DNA of 64,000 nucleotides from DATBHM01 sp963772375 (GCA_963772375.1 CAVYXG010000001.1:806001-870000); one strand, 5' to 3'. Positions 50,849 to 59,989 are shown, numbered from the stretch's first letter. Translations and numbers: made by a program. The notes: a model not told the origin generated them from the sequence alone.

Positions 50849-51633
50849 GGTTCCTCCTCGGGGGTTAGGACCGACAGGTGGTCGAGGATGGCGCGGGTCG
50901 CCTCGTCGGCGCGTTCGACGTTCAGCAGGTGCGATCCCGGGAGGACGACCACTCGCGAGCCGGCGATGCGGCCCGCGATCCGTTCGGCATGCACCGGCGG
51001 GGTACCGGGGTCGTCGGCGCCGGCCACGAGCAGCGTGGGCGCGGCGATCGCACCGATCGACGACGTGAGGTCGGTGCGCTCGACCACGCCGCAGCACGCC
51101 GCGTAGCCCTCCGGTGGGCTCACCAGCAACATGTCGCGGAACGAACCGACCACGTCGGGCCGTTCCTCGGCGAACCGCTCGGTGAACCATCGCTTCACGG
51201 CCAGGTCCGCCACGGTGCCCATCCCCTCCGCCAGGACCATCGCCGCGCGTTCCGCGTACACCTCCGGCGAGTCGAACCGTGCCGACGCCGAACACAGCAC
51301 CAGCCGGTCGACGCGCTCGGGCGCGTTCGCCGCGACCCACATCGTGGTCAGGCCCCCGATCGACAGGCCGCACAGGCTGGCCCGTTCGATGCCGAGGCGG
51401 TCGAGCAGGCCCAGGAGGTCCCCGCCGAGGTCGGCGACGTCGTAGGGCCCCGGCGGAACCGGGGACGCGCCGTGCCCCCTCGTGTCGTATCTGATCACCC
51501 GGAACCGCTCCCGCAGCGCGGCCATCTGCGGGTCCCACATCGCCAGGGTGGTGCCGAGGGAGTTCGACAGCACGACCGGCGGGCCGTCGGGACGCCCCTC
51601 CTCGAGGTGGTGGACCTCGGCCGGGCCGCTCAC
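50845..51633 (-). CDS. pcaD: 3-oxoadipate enol-lactonase
   Basis: A 262-aa alpha/beta hydrolase that opens 3-oxoadipate enol-lactone. The catalytic Ser lies in CGLSIGGLT (G-x-S-x-G), the oxyanion region is VVLSNSLGTTLAMW, the acid is near AGADDPGTPP and the His near LPGSHLLNVE. GTG 51633 overlaps the pcaB stop (GTGA). The gene is between pcaB and pcaC, which supports the assignment. Confidence 0.93.
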   Translation of the reverse strand: MSGPAEVHHLEEGRPDGPPVVLSNSLGTTLAMWDPQMAALRERFRVIRYDTRGHGASPVPPGPYDVADLGGDLLGLLDRLGIERASLCGLSIGGLTTMWVAANAPERVDRLVLCSASARFDSPEVYAERAAMVLAEGMGTVADLAVKRWFTERFAEERPDVVGSFRDMLLVSPPEGYAACCGVVERTDLTSSIGAIAAPTLLVAGADDPGTPPVHAERIAGRIAGSRVVVLPGSHLLNVERADEATRAILDHLSVLTPEEEP

Positions 51634-52817
51634 GGTCGCGTCTCCCCGCGTCGTTCTTCGTGTGCGTCGAGGGCACGCTGGACGAGCGCCTCGCAGGCGG
51701 CCACCACCGTGGCCTCCGCGTCCCGGTCCGGCGGGTCGTCGCCCCGGAGGTTCGCGAGCATCCGGTTCGGGTCCACGATCAGCGCGCCCAGGCAGTCCGC
51801 AATCCACGAAGCCGCCGATCCCGTGGCGATCAGCAGCTCCCGCAGCGGCAGCCACTCGGCGTGCCACGCGCCGGCGGCGCGCTCCAGCTCGTGGACGCCG
51901 GCCGCGAGCAGCTCCGCCACGAGCCCGGGCGCGCGGCGGGCCGAGGCCAGCGCGGAGACCGCTGCGACCGGATTGGCCTTCCCGGAGATGGCCGACGACC
52001 CGCCCCGGCCCGGGACGCCCTCCCGGACCTCGCCCAGCTCCGTCTGCGCGAGCAGCACGACGTCGACCGCGGGCTTGGCGGCAGCGCCGGCGGCTTCCCC
52101 GAGCGCCCCGGCCAGCTCCGCGATCCGCGTCCGGTCCGTGTGCCACGGCAGCACCGGCACGGCCAGCCCCAGCCGTTCGGCCATCGCCGCCGCGATCGCC
52201 TCGCCGTCCGGCCACAGCGCCTCGAGCGTCCCGGTCGCGCCGCCCAGCTGCAGGGCAAGGCCGTCGCGCCGAACCCCGGCCAGCCGGGCCTCCGCCCGGT
52301 CGAGCGCCGTGCACCAGACGGCCGCCTTCAGCCCGAACGTGACCGGCGTCGCCCGCTGCAGCAGCGTCCGCCCGGGCATCAGGCTCCCCCGGTGCTCCGA
52401 GGCGAGACGGGCGGCCACGTCGGCCGCGGTGCTGAGGTCGCGGCCGATGACCTCGAGCGCCCGCCCCGCCGTGAGCATGGCCGCCGTGTCGATCACGTCC
52501 TGGCTGGTCGCCCCGCGATGCACGGCCTCGGCGGCCGAGTGGCCGAGCATCGCCCGCAGGGCGTCCAGCATCGGCACGACGGGGTTGCCCGTGTCCGCAG
52601 CCAGCGACCCCAGCCTGGACGGGTCGAACGACTCGGCCCGGCACGCCTCGGCGATCGCGCGGGCATCACCGTCGTCGACCCGGCCCGCGCCGGCCGACGC
52701 CAGCGCGAGCGCCGCCTCGAAGTCGAGCATGGACTGCAGGAACGCGCGGTCGCCAACGACGTCGCGGACGCCCCCCCGCGCCAGCACGTCATCGAACAGC
52801 CCCGTCGGCACGACCAT
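51630..52817 (-). CDS. pcaB: 3-carboxy-cis,cis-muconate cycloisomerase
   Basis: A 395-aa enzyme of the fumarase/aspartase superfamily that lactonises 3-carboxy-cis,cis-muconate. Superfamily signature: GGSSAISGKANPV (GSSxMPxKxNP type, with Ile in place of the common Met). It also has HRGATSQDVIDTA and LQLGGATGTLEAL. ATG 52817 is 13 bp after the pcaG stop; ATG 52856 in frame would overlap pcaG and is less likely. It lies in the pcaHGBDC operon. Confidence 0.92.
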   Translation of the reverse strand: MVVPTGLFDDVLARGGVRDVVGDRAFLQSMLDFEAALALASAGAGRVDDGDARAIAEACRAESFDPSRLGSLAADTGNPVVPMLDALRAMLGHSAAEAVHRGATSQDVIDTAAMLTAGRALEVIGRDLSTAADVAARLASEHRGSLMPGRTLLQRATPVTFGLKAAVWCTALDRAEARLAGVRRDGLALQLGGATGTLEALWPDGEAIAAAMAERLGLAVPVLPWHTDRTRIAELAGALGEAAGAAAKPAVDVVLLAQTELGEVREGVPGRGGSSAISGKANPVAAVSALASARRAPGLVAELLAAGVHELERAAGAWHAEWLPLRELLIATGSAASWIADCLGALIVDPNRMLANLRGDDPPDRDAEATVVAACEALVQRALDAHEERRGETRP

Positions 52818-52830
52818 CGGGTCGGGCGGC

Positions 52831-53355
52831 TCAGATGGAGAAGAAGACGGTCGCATCGTCCCCCTGCATTCGGATGTCGAATCGGTACCCGTCCGGCGTG
52901 GCCGGGGCCACCAGCGTCCGCCGGGCCGCCTCGTCCCCGATCGCCGCCAGCACTGGGTCGGCGGCGTTGACGGCCTCCTCGTCGCCGAAGTAGATCCGGG
53001 TGAACAGGTGGTTGAGCAGCCCCCGGGCGAACACGGCCACGTGGACATGCGGGGCACCCTGGACCGCGCCGGGCTTCACGGTGCGGAACCCGAATCGCCC
53101 TTCCGGGTCGGTCGAGGACCGCCCGAACCCTCGAAATCCCCCGCCGGCCGCCGTCGGGAACCGTCCGTCGGGACCCGGCTGCCAGATCTCGACCACGCCG
53201 TCCGGGACGGGTTCGCCGGCCCCGTCCGTCATCGCCCCCCGGATCCACACGGCACCTTCCGTCCCCTCGGGGACGACGAACGGCCCGGCCTCCCACGACA
53301 TGCCGATCGAGAAGAACGGCCCCACGGTCTGCGACGGCGTCCGCCCGGTGGTCAT
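52831..53355 (-). CDS. pcaG: protocatechuate 3,4-dioxygenase alpha subunit
   Basis: A 174-aa intradiol dioxygenase subunit. It has TPSQTVGPFFSIG at the N-terminus, VEIWQPGPDGRF and APHVHVAVFARGLL near the active-site region, and TRIYFGDE. The alpha subunit lacks the full iron-ligand set, which is on PcaH. ATG 53355 overlaps the pcaH stop by 4 bp, as expected for subunits made in equal amounts. Confidence 0.93.
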   Translation of the reverse strand: MTTGRTPSQTVGPFFSIGMSWEAGPFVVPEGTEGAVWIRGAMTDGAGEPVPDGVVEIWQPGPDGRFPTAAGGGFRGFGRSSTDPEGRFGFRTVKPGAVQGAPHVHVAVFARGLLNHLFTRIYFGDEEAVNAADPVLAAIGDEAARRTLVAPATPDGYRFDIRMQGDDATVFFSI

Positions 53356-54050
53356 GCCCGCGGTTCCTCCATCGGTGTGGCCCTCGTGCCCCGCAGGACG
53401 ATGTCCCACGCGAACGCCAGCGCCCATTCCGGGACGGTCGCGTCGAGGTCGAACCGCGACACCAGCCGGCGCCGGACCGCCTCGTCGGGGATGGAGTTGA
53501 AGATGGGGTCGTGGTCGAACAGCGGGTCGTCCGGGAAGTACATCTGGGTCACGAGCCGCTGGGAGAACGCCCGCCCGAACACCGAGAAGTGGATGTGCGC
53601 CGGCCGCCACGCATTGTGGTGGTTCTTCCAGGGATAGGCCCCCGGCTTGATCGTGACGAACCGGTACCCCCCGTCGGCGTCGGTGAGGCAGCGGCCGGCG
53701 CCGGTGAAGTTCGGGTCGAGGGGCGACGGGTGGCGGTCGCCGTCGTGCAGGTACCGGCCCCCGGCGTTGGCCTGCCACACCTCGACCAGCGCGCCCGGCA
53801 CCGGACGGCCGTCGCCGTCCAGCAGACGCCCGTGCACGACGATGCGCTGGCCCTGCGGCTCGCCGGCGTGCCCGGCCGTCAGGTCGTCGTCCCCGGCGCG
53901 GACCCGGTCGTCGCCGAACCTCGGCCCGGCGACGTCGTCCACGACGCCCGGGAGCGGGACCAGCGGCCGGGAGGGCGCCCGCAGGATGGACGAGCGGTAC
54001 GCCGGGAAGTCGTACGGCGGGTCAACCTGGTCGGGCCGTTCAGCTTCCAT
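53352..54050 (-). CDS. pcaH: protocatechuate 3,4-dioxygenase beta subunit
   Basis: A 232-aa catalytic subunit that cleaves the ring of protocatechuate between the hydroxyls using non-heme Fe(III). Iron ligands are the Tyr of NAGGRYLHDGD, the Tyr of GAYPWKNHHNAW and His of RPAHIHFSVFG (two His). VEVWQANAGGRY is the family signature. Its start overlaps the livM stop by 11 bp, so the whole liv-pca block is a single unit. Confidence 0.95.
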   Translation of the reverse strand: MEAERPDQVDPPYDFPAYRSSILRAPSRPLVPLPGVVDDVAGPRFGDDRVRAGDDDLTAGHAGEPQGQRIVVHGRLLDGDGRPVPGALVEVWQANAGGRYLHDGDRHPSPLDPNFTGAGRCLTDADGGYRFVTIKPGAYPWKNHHNAWRPAHIHFSVFGRAFSQRLVTQMYFPDDPLFDHDPIFNSIPDEAVRRRLVSRFDLDATVPEWALAFAWDIVLRGTRATPMEEPRA

Positions 54051-55176
54051 CGCGCCCTCGCTTCCCCACGTCGTCGTCCGGGGCGCCGGCGGCCGCGGAC
54101 GCGTCCGGCCGGTCGGCGGCGACCGCCGCGCCGCGATCGGACGACGGCAGCGTACGTCCGTCGTCGGCGCCGACCCGCAGCCAGTACCCCACCGGGAACA
54201 GCCGCAGCCGGCCTCCGATCAGCCCCCACAGCCCGCGTGGCGCCCAGATCGCCACCACGATGGCGACGAGCCCGACGATGATCAGGTACAGGGCGCCGTG
54301 CTCCGACAGGCTCTGCTGCAGTGCGAAGAACACGATGCTGCCCACGATGGGCCCCTCGATCGTGCCGATGCCCCCGATGATCGTCACGAAGATCATGTTC
54401 GCCGACCACTGCACGGTGAACGCGGCCGGCGCCTGGACGTTCAGCGCGCTGATGATGACGATGGTCCCGGCCGCGCCGCACCCCGCGGCGGCGACCAGGA
54501 ACACCAGGCGCCGGGCCCGCGCGACGCGGACGCCGAGGCTTCGCGCGCCGACCTCGTTGTCGCGGATCGCCGTGAGGACCAGGCCGAGCCGGCCCCGCAG
54601 CAGCAGGTAGATCGCCGCGAGCGCCACGACGGCCACCGCCAGCGACGCCCAGTACGTGATGGCGGTCCGGAGTGTGGGGTCCATGCCCTCGATGCCCGGC
54701 AGTGGCGCGCCGGTCCCGCCGCCGAGCGACTTGAACCGGCTGATGACCTGCAGGCAGACCTCGGCCACGACCCACGTGGCGATCGCGAAGTACCCGCCCC
54801 GCAGCCGGAGCAGCAGCAGCGCGATCGGGATCGCGATCACGGCGCAGCCCACCGTCGCGATCGGGATCGCGACGAACGGCTCCACGCCGTGCTGCGCGAG
54901 GATCAGCACGAAGTACGCCCCCAGCCCGATGAACGCCTGCTGCCCGACCGAGACCATGCCGGCGTAGCCGGCCAGCAGGTTCCACATGCTCGACATCGTC
55001 AGCAGGACGAAGAAGTCGGTGAGCGTGTCGGTTGTCCCGGCGTACGCGAGGTACGGAAGGTAGGCGAGCACCGCAACGACCGCGACCCCCAGGAGCAGCG
55101 TCCACCGCCGCGGGCGGCTCGACCGGGTCACCCGGATCGCTTCGTGCGTCGGGGGGCGTTCCAGTGTGGAGCTCAT
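54040..55176 (-). CDS. livM: branched-chain-amino-acid-type ABC transporter permease LivM
   Basis: A 378-aa permease. It has many hydrophobic segments, AGYAGMVSVGQQAFIGLGAY near residue 75, the conserved EAA-like loop RDNEVGARSLGVRVARARRLVF and IGGIGTIEGPIVGSIVF, all typical of LivM. A hydrophilic tail of about 40 residues follows. The ATG at 55176 overlaps the livH stop. Its location in an aromatic operon suggests it carries aromatic acids, not amino acids. Confidence 0.9.
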   Translation of the reverse strand: MSSTLERPPTHEAIRVTRSSRPRRWTLLLGVAVVAVLAYLPYLAYAGTTDTLTDFFVLLTMSSMWNLLAGYAGMVSVGQQAFIGLGAYFVLILAQHGVEPFVAIPIATVGCAVIAIPIALLLLRLRGGYFAIATWVVAEVCLQVISRFKSLGGGTGAPLPGIEGMDPTLRTAITYWASLAVAVVALAAIYLLLRGRLGLVLTAIRDNEVGARSLGVRVARARRLVFLVAAAGCGAAGTIVIISALNVQAPAAFTVQWSANMIFVTIIGGIGTIEGPIVGSIVFFALQQSLSEHGALYLIIVGLVAIVVAIWAPRGLWGLIGGRLRLFPVGYWLRVGADDGRTLPSSDRGAAVAADRPDASAAAGAPDDDVGKRGRDGS

Positions 55177-56039
55177 TCGATCCTCCGCCCGCCGGTGATC
55201 CCCTGCGGCCGAACAGCGAGCACCGCGAGGAACACCAGGTGCCCTGCGAGGATCCCGTACGCCGGGTTGATCTTGGCGCCGACGGCCTGCGCGACACCGA
55301 GCACGACGCCCCCCACCAGCGTCCCCCACAGCGAGCCCAGCCCCCCGATCACCACCGCCTCGAACGCGAACAGCAGCCGGCTGGTCCCGATGCTCGGGTT
55401 GAACGACGAGTACATGCCGAACGCGATCCCCGCCACCGCCACGGTGGCGAACGCGATGGCCGCCGCCACCCCGAACACGTGCCGGTAGTCCGCCCCCGAC
55501 AGCTGGGCGGCCTCGCGGTCGTCGGCCACGGCCCGGATCAGACGCCCGGCCCGGGCGCGGGCCAGGAAGTACTGCAGCCCGAGCAGCACCACGACCGCCA
55601 CCACGAACACGGTCACCGACAGCACGCCCACGGAGAGCTGCCCTACATGGATGGACCGCGAGGTGAACGACCCGAGGTTCAGCGAGTGGCTGTCCGCCGA
55701 GAACAGCTCGAGCAGCCCGTTCTCGATCACCACCGAGATGCCGAACGTCACCAGCAGCACGGTGAACGGCCCCCGGTCGAGGCTCCGCTGGATCAGCGTC
55801 CGCTGCCCGAAGTAGCCGAGCAGCGCGAACAGCGGGATGGCCACGAGGAACGAGAGCGGCGCGGCGATCCCGACCGACGGCAGCATGACCACGGCGAGGT
55901 ACGCCGCCACGACGGCGAGGTCGCCGTGCGCCAGGTTGATGACCCCCATGACGCCGAACAGCAGCGAGAGCCCGCACCCGAACAGCGCGTACAGGCCGCC
56001 GAGGAGGATGCCCTGGACGATCGCGTTCACCCAGCTCAC
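55173..56039 (-). CDS. livH: branched-chain-amino-acid-type ABC transporter permease LivH
   Basis: A 288-aa permease. It starts with WVNAIVQGILLGGLYALFGCGLSLLFG and contains VINLAHGDLAVVAAYLA, RAVADDREAAQLSGAD and VIGGLGSLWGTLVGG, all LivH features. GTG 56039 overlaps the livF stop (GTGA). It forms the membrane channel with LivM. Confidence 0.9.
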   Translation of the reverse strand: MSWVNAIVQGILLGGLYALFGCGLSLLFGVMGVINLAHGDLAVVAAYLAVVMLPSVGIAAPLSFLVAIPLFALLGYFGQRTLIQRSLDRGPFTVLLVTFGISVVIENGLLELFSADSHSLNLGSFTSRSIHVGQLSVGVLSVTVFVVAVVVLLGLQYFLARARAGRLIRAVADDREAAQLSGADYRHVFGVAAAIAFATVAVAGIAFGMYSSFNPSIGTSRLLFAFEAVVIGGLGSLWGTLVGGVVLGVAQAVGAKINPAYGILAGHLVFLAVLAVRPQGITGGRRIE

Positions 56040-56782
56040 GACCCGCCCCCTCCGGGGGTCGCCTCCGCCAGGCCGAAGTACGCGGCCTCGATCTGCGCCG
56101 GCGTGAACTCCGCAGGCCGTCCGACCAGCGTCGTCCGTCCCTCCAGCAGGCACTGGATGCGGGAGGCGACGGCGAGCGCCTGCGTCACGTCCTGTTCGAC
56201 CACCAGGACCGTCATGCCTGCGGCGAGCAGCTCGGGGAGCACGCCGTAGATACGGCGGACGACCGCCGGCGAGAGACCGAGCGACAGCTCGTCGAGGAGC
56301 AGGATGCGCGGGTTCGCCACGAGGGCCCGCGCGATGGCGACGGCCTGCTGCTCGCCCCCGGACAGCTGCCACGCCGCCTGGCGCCGGCGTTCGGCCATCC
56401 AGGGGAACAGCTCGAAGACGGCGTCGACGTCCCATGTCCCCGTCCGCGCGTGGTACGTGCCGACCAGGATGTTCTCCTCCAGGGTCATCGAGCCGAACAG
56501 CCGCCGCCCCTCGGGGACCAGGGCGATGCCGGCGGCGAGCCGTTCCTCCGGCCGCATCGCGGTGACGTCGGCGCCGTCCAGCAGGACGGACCCGCCCACC
56601 GGCCGGTGGAGCCCGGCGATGGTGCGCAGCAGCGTCGACTTGCCGGCCCCATTGGCGCCGATGATCGCGGAGGCCTCGCCGGCCCGGACCTCCAGGCTCA
56701 CGCCCTGCAACGCCGGCAGCTGGCCGTGGAGCACGGTCAGATCCCGGGCCTCCAGCACCGAGGTCCCGCCGGGCGGCATCAT
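56036..56782 (-). CDS. livF: ABC transporter ATP-binding protein LivF
   Basis: A 248-aa ABC ATPase. Walker A is GANGAGKST, the signature LSGGEQQAVAIARAL is canonical, Walker B is RILLLDELSLGLSP, and the H-loop region reads VEQDV (the usual His is Asp/Gln-like here). ATG 56782 overlaps the livG stop. LivF-type size and the short C-terminus fit. Confidence 0.93.
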   Translation of the reverse strand: MMPPGGTSVLEARDLTVLHGQLPALQGVSLEVRAGEASAIIGANGAGKSTLLRTIAGLHRPVGGSVLLDGADVTAMRPEERLAAGIALVPEGRRLFGSMTLEENILVGTYHARTGTWDVDAVFELFPWMAERRRQAAWQLSGGEQQAVAIARALVANPRILLLDELSLGLSPAVVRRIYGVLPELLAAGMTVLVVEQDVTQALAVASRIQCLLEGRTTLVGRPAEFTPAQIEAAYFGLAEATPGGGGS

Positions 56783-57522
56783 GACCCGCCCGCCGCGCCG
56801 GCCGGGGCGGTTCCCAGGAACACCTCGCGCACCGCGGGGCTGGCCAGGACCTCGTTCGGCTCGCCGTCGCCCACGATCCTCCCGCCCGCGAGGCAGATCA
56901 GGCGGAGCACGGTCCCCTGGAGCGCCCGGACCACGTGTTCGACCCACACGACCGCGATCCCGTCGGCGAGGGCCCCCCGAACGATGTCCACCAGCTGCAC
57001 CATCTCCGGGTCGGTGAGCCCGCCGGCGACCTCGTCCAGCAGCAGCAGCCGGGGGCCGGTGGCCAGGGCCCGGGCCAGCTCGAGCCGCTTGCGCTGCAGC
57101 AGGCCCAGCCTGCCGGCGGGCTCGTTGGCGAACGCGAGCAGCCCGGTCCGCTCGAGGAGCCCCGCGGCCGCCGCGTGGGCGGCGCCGCCCCGCCGGTCGC
57201 CCCCCTGCTGCGAGGCGACCAGCACGTTCTCGAAGACGGTCATGTCCTCGAACGGCCGCGGCACCTGGTACGTCCGCGCGATGCCGAGGCGGCACCGGAC
57301 GGCGGGGTCGAGGTGGGTGGCGGGCGAGCCGTCGAACCGGACCTCACCGCCGTCAGGCCGGAGGTCGCCGGTGATCAGACCGAACAGGGTCGTCTTCCCG
57401 GCCCCGTTCGGCCCGACGATCCCGACGGCGTCTCCTTGCGCGACATCGAACGTCAGGCCGTCCGCGACGACGACACTCCCGAACCGTTTGCGCAGCTGGT
57501 CGAGCTCGAGCAGCGCTGCCAC
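56779..57522 (-). CDS. livG: ABC transporter ATP-binding protein LivG
   Basis: A 247-aa ABC ATPase. Walker A is GPNGAGKTT, and the LivG-specific RTYQVPRPFEDMTVFENVLV follows. The signature region is shortened to LGLLQRKRLELARAL, a known LivG variant, and Walker B is RLLLLDEVAGGLTDPE. It starts with GTG 57522, 6 bp after livK. Partner of LivF. Confidence 0.92.
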   Translation of the reverse strand: MAALLELDQLRKRFGSVVVADGLTFDVAQGDAVGIVGPNGAGKTTLFGLITGDLRPDGGEVRFDGSPATHLDPAVRCRLGIARTYQVPRPFEDMTVFENVLVASQQGGDRRGGAAHAAAAGLLERTGLLAFANEPAGRLGLLQRKRLELARALATGPRLLLLDEVAGGLTDPEMVQLVDIVRGALADGIAVVWVEHVVRALQGTVLRLICLAGGRIVGDGEPNEVLASPAVREVFLGTAPAGAAGGS

Positions 57523-57528
57523 GAGCGC

Positions 57529-58863
57529 TCAGGCGTTGGTTGGCTGGAGCGTCCCGCCGAGCTGCACGCTGGGGTTCAGGCTGTTGTCCACGACCACCAT
57601 CTCGAACGGGAACTGCTTCCCCTTCTGCCATTGGACACCAAGCGGCTGCATGATCGCCACTCCGGGCACGGGGCCCTTGGTGAAGTCGAGCGGGCCCGAC
57701 ATGCCCGAGTAGCTCATGTTCCGGAGCTGGGAGGCGACCGCGTCGTGGTCGTGAGGGTCGTCGACGGCGGTGAACGCCTGATGGGCCACCTCGAACAGCG
57801 AGTAGGTCGACCCGAGCGTCTGCAGCCACTGCTTGCCGCTCGAGGACTGGAAGGCGTCGGCGAGGTCCTTCGCGGACTCGCCGGTGAGCGAGGACTTGTA
57901 GGGCATGTACGGGCCCCACCACGAGTCGGTGGCGATGTTGTTCACCAGGTCGCCGAGCGCCTCGGTGTCCGCGGGGAACAGCAGCACCTTGGCCACGGTC
58001 GCCAGCTTCGGCTTGTAGCCCTGCTGGGCGGCCTGCTTCCAGAACGTGTTGAAGTCGGGCGGGAGCGGCGCGTTGATGAAGATCTCGCAGTCCTTGGACT
58101 TGAACTGCGAGATCATCGAGCTGAAGTCGGTGGTCCCGTCCGGGTAGGGCCCGCCATCCACGAACGTGTAGCCGGCCTTGTCGATGATGTCCGGCCAGGC
58201 GCCCCGGAACGCGTTGCCGTCGGCGTCGTTCGGGAACATCCCGCCGACCACCTTGTTGGTCGGGACCGCGTTCCACATCGGGACGAAGCACCCACCGAAC
58301 TCCTCCACCCCGAAGAAGTACATCGTCGTGTACTTGAACGGCTTGGGCTTCTTGGGGTCCGCCTGCCGGGTGAAGTACCACGCCTCCCACGGCACGACGG
58401 TCGAGACACAGGGGGTGGCGTTCGACTCGCAGATCTCCGCGACCGGGTTGGTGGTCTCCGGCGTGGACGTCGTGACGATCATGTCGGCGTGGTTCTGGAG
58501 CACGAGCTCGCGGGCCACCTCGGAGGCGCGGTTGGGGTCGGACTGGCTGTCCTTCACGACGATGTTGACCTTGAAGGTCTTTCCCCCGACCTTGAACCCC
58601 TTCGAATACTGGGAGGTCTGGCGGACCCGGTTCACGACGAACTGGTCGCCGGAGGCGAACCCGGCGAGCGCGCCCGTGAGGGGCGTGACCATGCCGATCG
58701 TGATCGTGCCGCTCGTCGAGGACCCCGAGCCCTTGATCTTCGAGCAGGCCGCGAGGACGCCGCCCGCGGAGAGGCCCAGCGCACCGATGCCGGCTCCCTT
58801 CAGGAACGATCGACGGCTGATCAGCTCGTCGAACAGCGACCCGGACCGTTCGTGCTCGCCCAT
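57529..58863 (-). CDS. livK: ABC transporter substrate-binding lipoprotein (Leu/Ile/Val-type, probable aromatic-acid binding)
   Basis: A 444-aa periplasmic-binding-type protein. The N-terminus combines a Tat motif SRRSFLKG with a lipobox LAAC, so it is probably exported folded and lipidated. The mature part opens ITIGMVTPLTGALAGFASG, the usual type I receptor start. Its place at the head of livK-G-F-H-M-pcaHGBDC, with an IclR regulator upstream, points to an aromatic acid such as 4-hydroxybenzoate or protocatechuate as the ligand. Confidence 0.88.
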   Translation of the reverse strand: MGEHERSGSLFDELISRRSFLKGAGIGALGLSAGGVLAACSKIKGSGSSTSGTITIGMVTPLTGALAGFASGDQFVVNRVRQTSQYSKGFKVGGKTFKVNIVVKDSQSDPNRASEVARELVLQNHADMIVTTSTPETTNPVAEICESNATPCVSTVVPWEAWYFTRQADPKKPKPFKYTTMYFFGVEEFGGCFVPMWNAVPTNKVVGGMFPNDADGNAFRGAWPDIIDKAGYTFVDGGPYPDGTTDFSSMISQFKSKDCEIFINAPLPPDFNTFWKQAAQQGYKPKLATVAKVLLFPADTEALGDLVNNIATDSWWGPYMPYKSSLTGESAKDLADAFQSSSGKQWLQTLGSTYSLFEVAHQAFTAVDDPHDHDAVASQLRNMSYSGMSGPLDFTKGPVPGVAIMQPLGVQWQKGKQFPFEMVVVDNSLNPSVQLGGTLQPTNA

Positions 58864-58889
58864 CCCGACCCCCTTGGCCCACGACTCGG

Positions 58890-58910
58890 TGTGTGCGCAG
58901 AGCGCACACA
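58890..58910. promoter_or_regulatory. operator-like perfect palindrome TGTGTGCGC-aga-GCGCACACA
   Basis: Two 9-bp arms with a 3-bp spacer lie between the livK promoter and its start codon. A second imperfect repeat (ACAGTTCGC with GCGCAAACTGT, 58908-58930) overlaps the -10. Probable binding site of the IclR protein encoded just upstream. Confidence 0.55.
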
Positions 58911-58925
58911 GTTCGCATCGCGCAA

Positions 58926-58955
58926 ACTGTATGAAGGCCAGAAGTGGCTTGTCAA
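58926..58955 (-). promoter_or_regulatory. promoter of livK and the liv-pca operon
   Basis: On the minus strand, TTGACA (58955-58950) and TACAGT (58931-58926) are separated by 18 bp. The -10 sits inside the ACAGTT/AACTGT repeat. The gene starts about 60 bp further on. Confidence 0.55.
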
Positions 58956-58980
58956 ACCGGGCAGCGGGCTGGGCGGCCGG

Positions 58981-59823
58981 TCAGGCCGGCGTGGCGCGCG
59001 CCGCGACGGGCTGCGGGGTCGTCGACTGCCGGAGCCCCAGCGCGCGGAGGTCGGCCTCGATCTCGGCGACGGCCGCGCGGAGGTTCGGGAGGATCCGGCC
59101 GATCATGTCGTCGACCGTGACACGGCTGGCGTAGGCGGAGATGTTCGCCCCCGCGATGGCCGTCCCCCCCGCGTCGCGGATCGGCACGGCGATCGATCGG
59201 AGCCCGTCCTCGAGCTCCTGGTCCGCGAGGGCGAACCCCTGGTCGCGGACCTCGGCGAGGATCTCGCGGAACCTGGCCTTGTTGACCACCGTGCGGCTCG
59301 TCAGCCGGTCGAACCGGAGGCTCGCGAGGCGGCGGTTCAGCTCGTCCGGCGGGAGGTTCGCCAGCAGCACGCGCCCCTTCGAGCTCGCGTGGACCGGGAA
59401 CCGGGTCCCGACCGGGACCGCGACCACCAGGATGCCGGGACCTCGGACCCGCATGATGTCGACCACGTGGTCGCCGTCGAGCACCGCGATCGAGGACGAC
59501 TCGCGGACTGTCTCGACGAGCGTCTCGAGGTGGGGCTGCGCGATCTCGGGGAGGGTCATGCTCGACAGGTACGCGTAGCCCAGCTCCAGCACCCGCGGTC
59601 GGAGCGAGAACTCGCGGCCGTTCGAGGCGACATAGCCGAGGTCGACGAGGGTGAGCAGGAACCGCCGCGCCGCCGCACGCGTGATGCCGGCCTCTCGGGC
59701 CACCTCGGTCAGGGTGAGGCGGGGGCGTTCGGCGCTGAACGCCCGCATCACGGCCAGGCCGCGGTCGAGCGACTGGACGAAGACGCTCCGCTTCGCGGGG
59801 GGGCGGCTCAGCTCGTCGGCCAT
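58981..59823 (-). CDS. IclR-family transcriptional regulator (PobR/PcaR-like)
   Basis: A 280-aa regulator. The N-terminal winged helix has SLDRGLAVMRAFS and the helix-turn-helix LTEVAREAGITRAAARRFLLTL. The effector domain has HASSKGRVLLA and SIAVPIRDAGGTAIAGANIS, typical of IclR proteins that respond to aromatic acids. Location between livK-pca and the divergent aldehyde dehydrogenase-pobA genes suggests it controls both. ATG 59823 is preferred. Confidence 0.92.
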   Translation of the reverse strand: MADELSRPPAKRSVFVQSLDRGLAVMRAFSAERPRLTLTEVAREAGITRAAARRFLLTLVDLGYVASNGREFSLRPRVLELGYAYLSSMTLPEIAQPHLETLVETVRESSSIAVLDGDHVVDIMRVRGPGILVVAVPVGTRFPVHASSKGRVLLANLPPDELNRRLASLRFDRLTSRTVVNKARFREILAEVRDQGFALADQELEDGLRSIAVPIRDAGGTAIAGANISAYASRVTVDDMIGRILPNLRAAVAEIEADLRALGLRQSTTPQPVAARATPA

Positions 59824-59867
59824 GAGTCCTCGCAGGCTACGCACGGCCGCTCGCGACGGTCGACGGC

Positions 59868-59897
59868 TTGACAGGCGAGGCCGGTGGTGGGCACAGT
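59868..59897 (+). promoter_or_regulatory. candidate promoter of the aldehyde dehydrogenase-pobA operon
   Basis: TTGACA at 59868-59873 and CACAGT at 59892-59897 are 18 bp apart, nearly the same layout as the livK promoter (TTGACA-18-TACAGT). The resemblance suggests shared regulation. Confidence 0.45.
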
Positions 59898-59906
59898 CCG
59901 TTCGTT

Positions 59907-59941
59907 CACCGCACGATGTTCTCATGGCGCACCGCACGGTG
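59907..59941. promoter_or_regulatory. repeat cluster CACCGCACG, possible IclR site
   Basis: CACCGCACG occurs at 59907-59915 and again at 59930-59938, where it is part of the palindrome CACCG-CA-CGGTG (59930-59941). Direct plus inverted repeats of this kind are known for PobR/PcaU-type IclR regulators. Confidence 0.4.
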
Positions 59942-59989
59942 ACGAGGGGGAACTGCGCAGGCCGCCCCGGCGATGGAGGGAGCGTGACG

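Noticed and set aside
56935..59871. 978-codon plus-strand frame opposite livG, livK and the IclR gene
   Set aside because: Antisense to three well-supported genes and without domain features.
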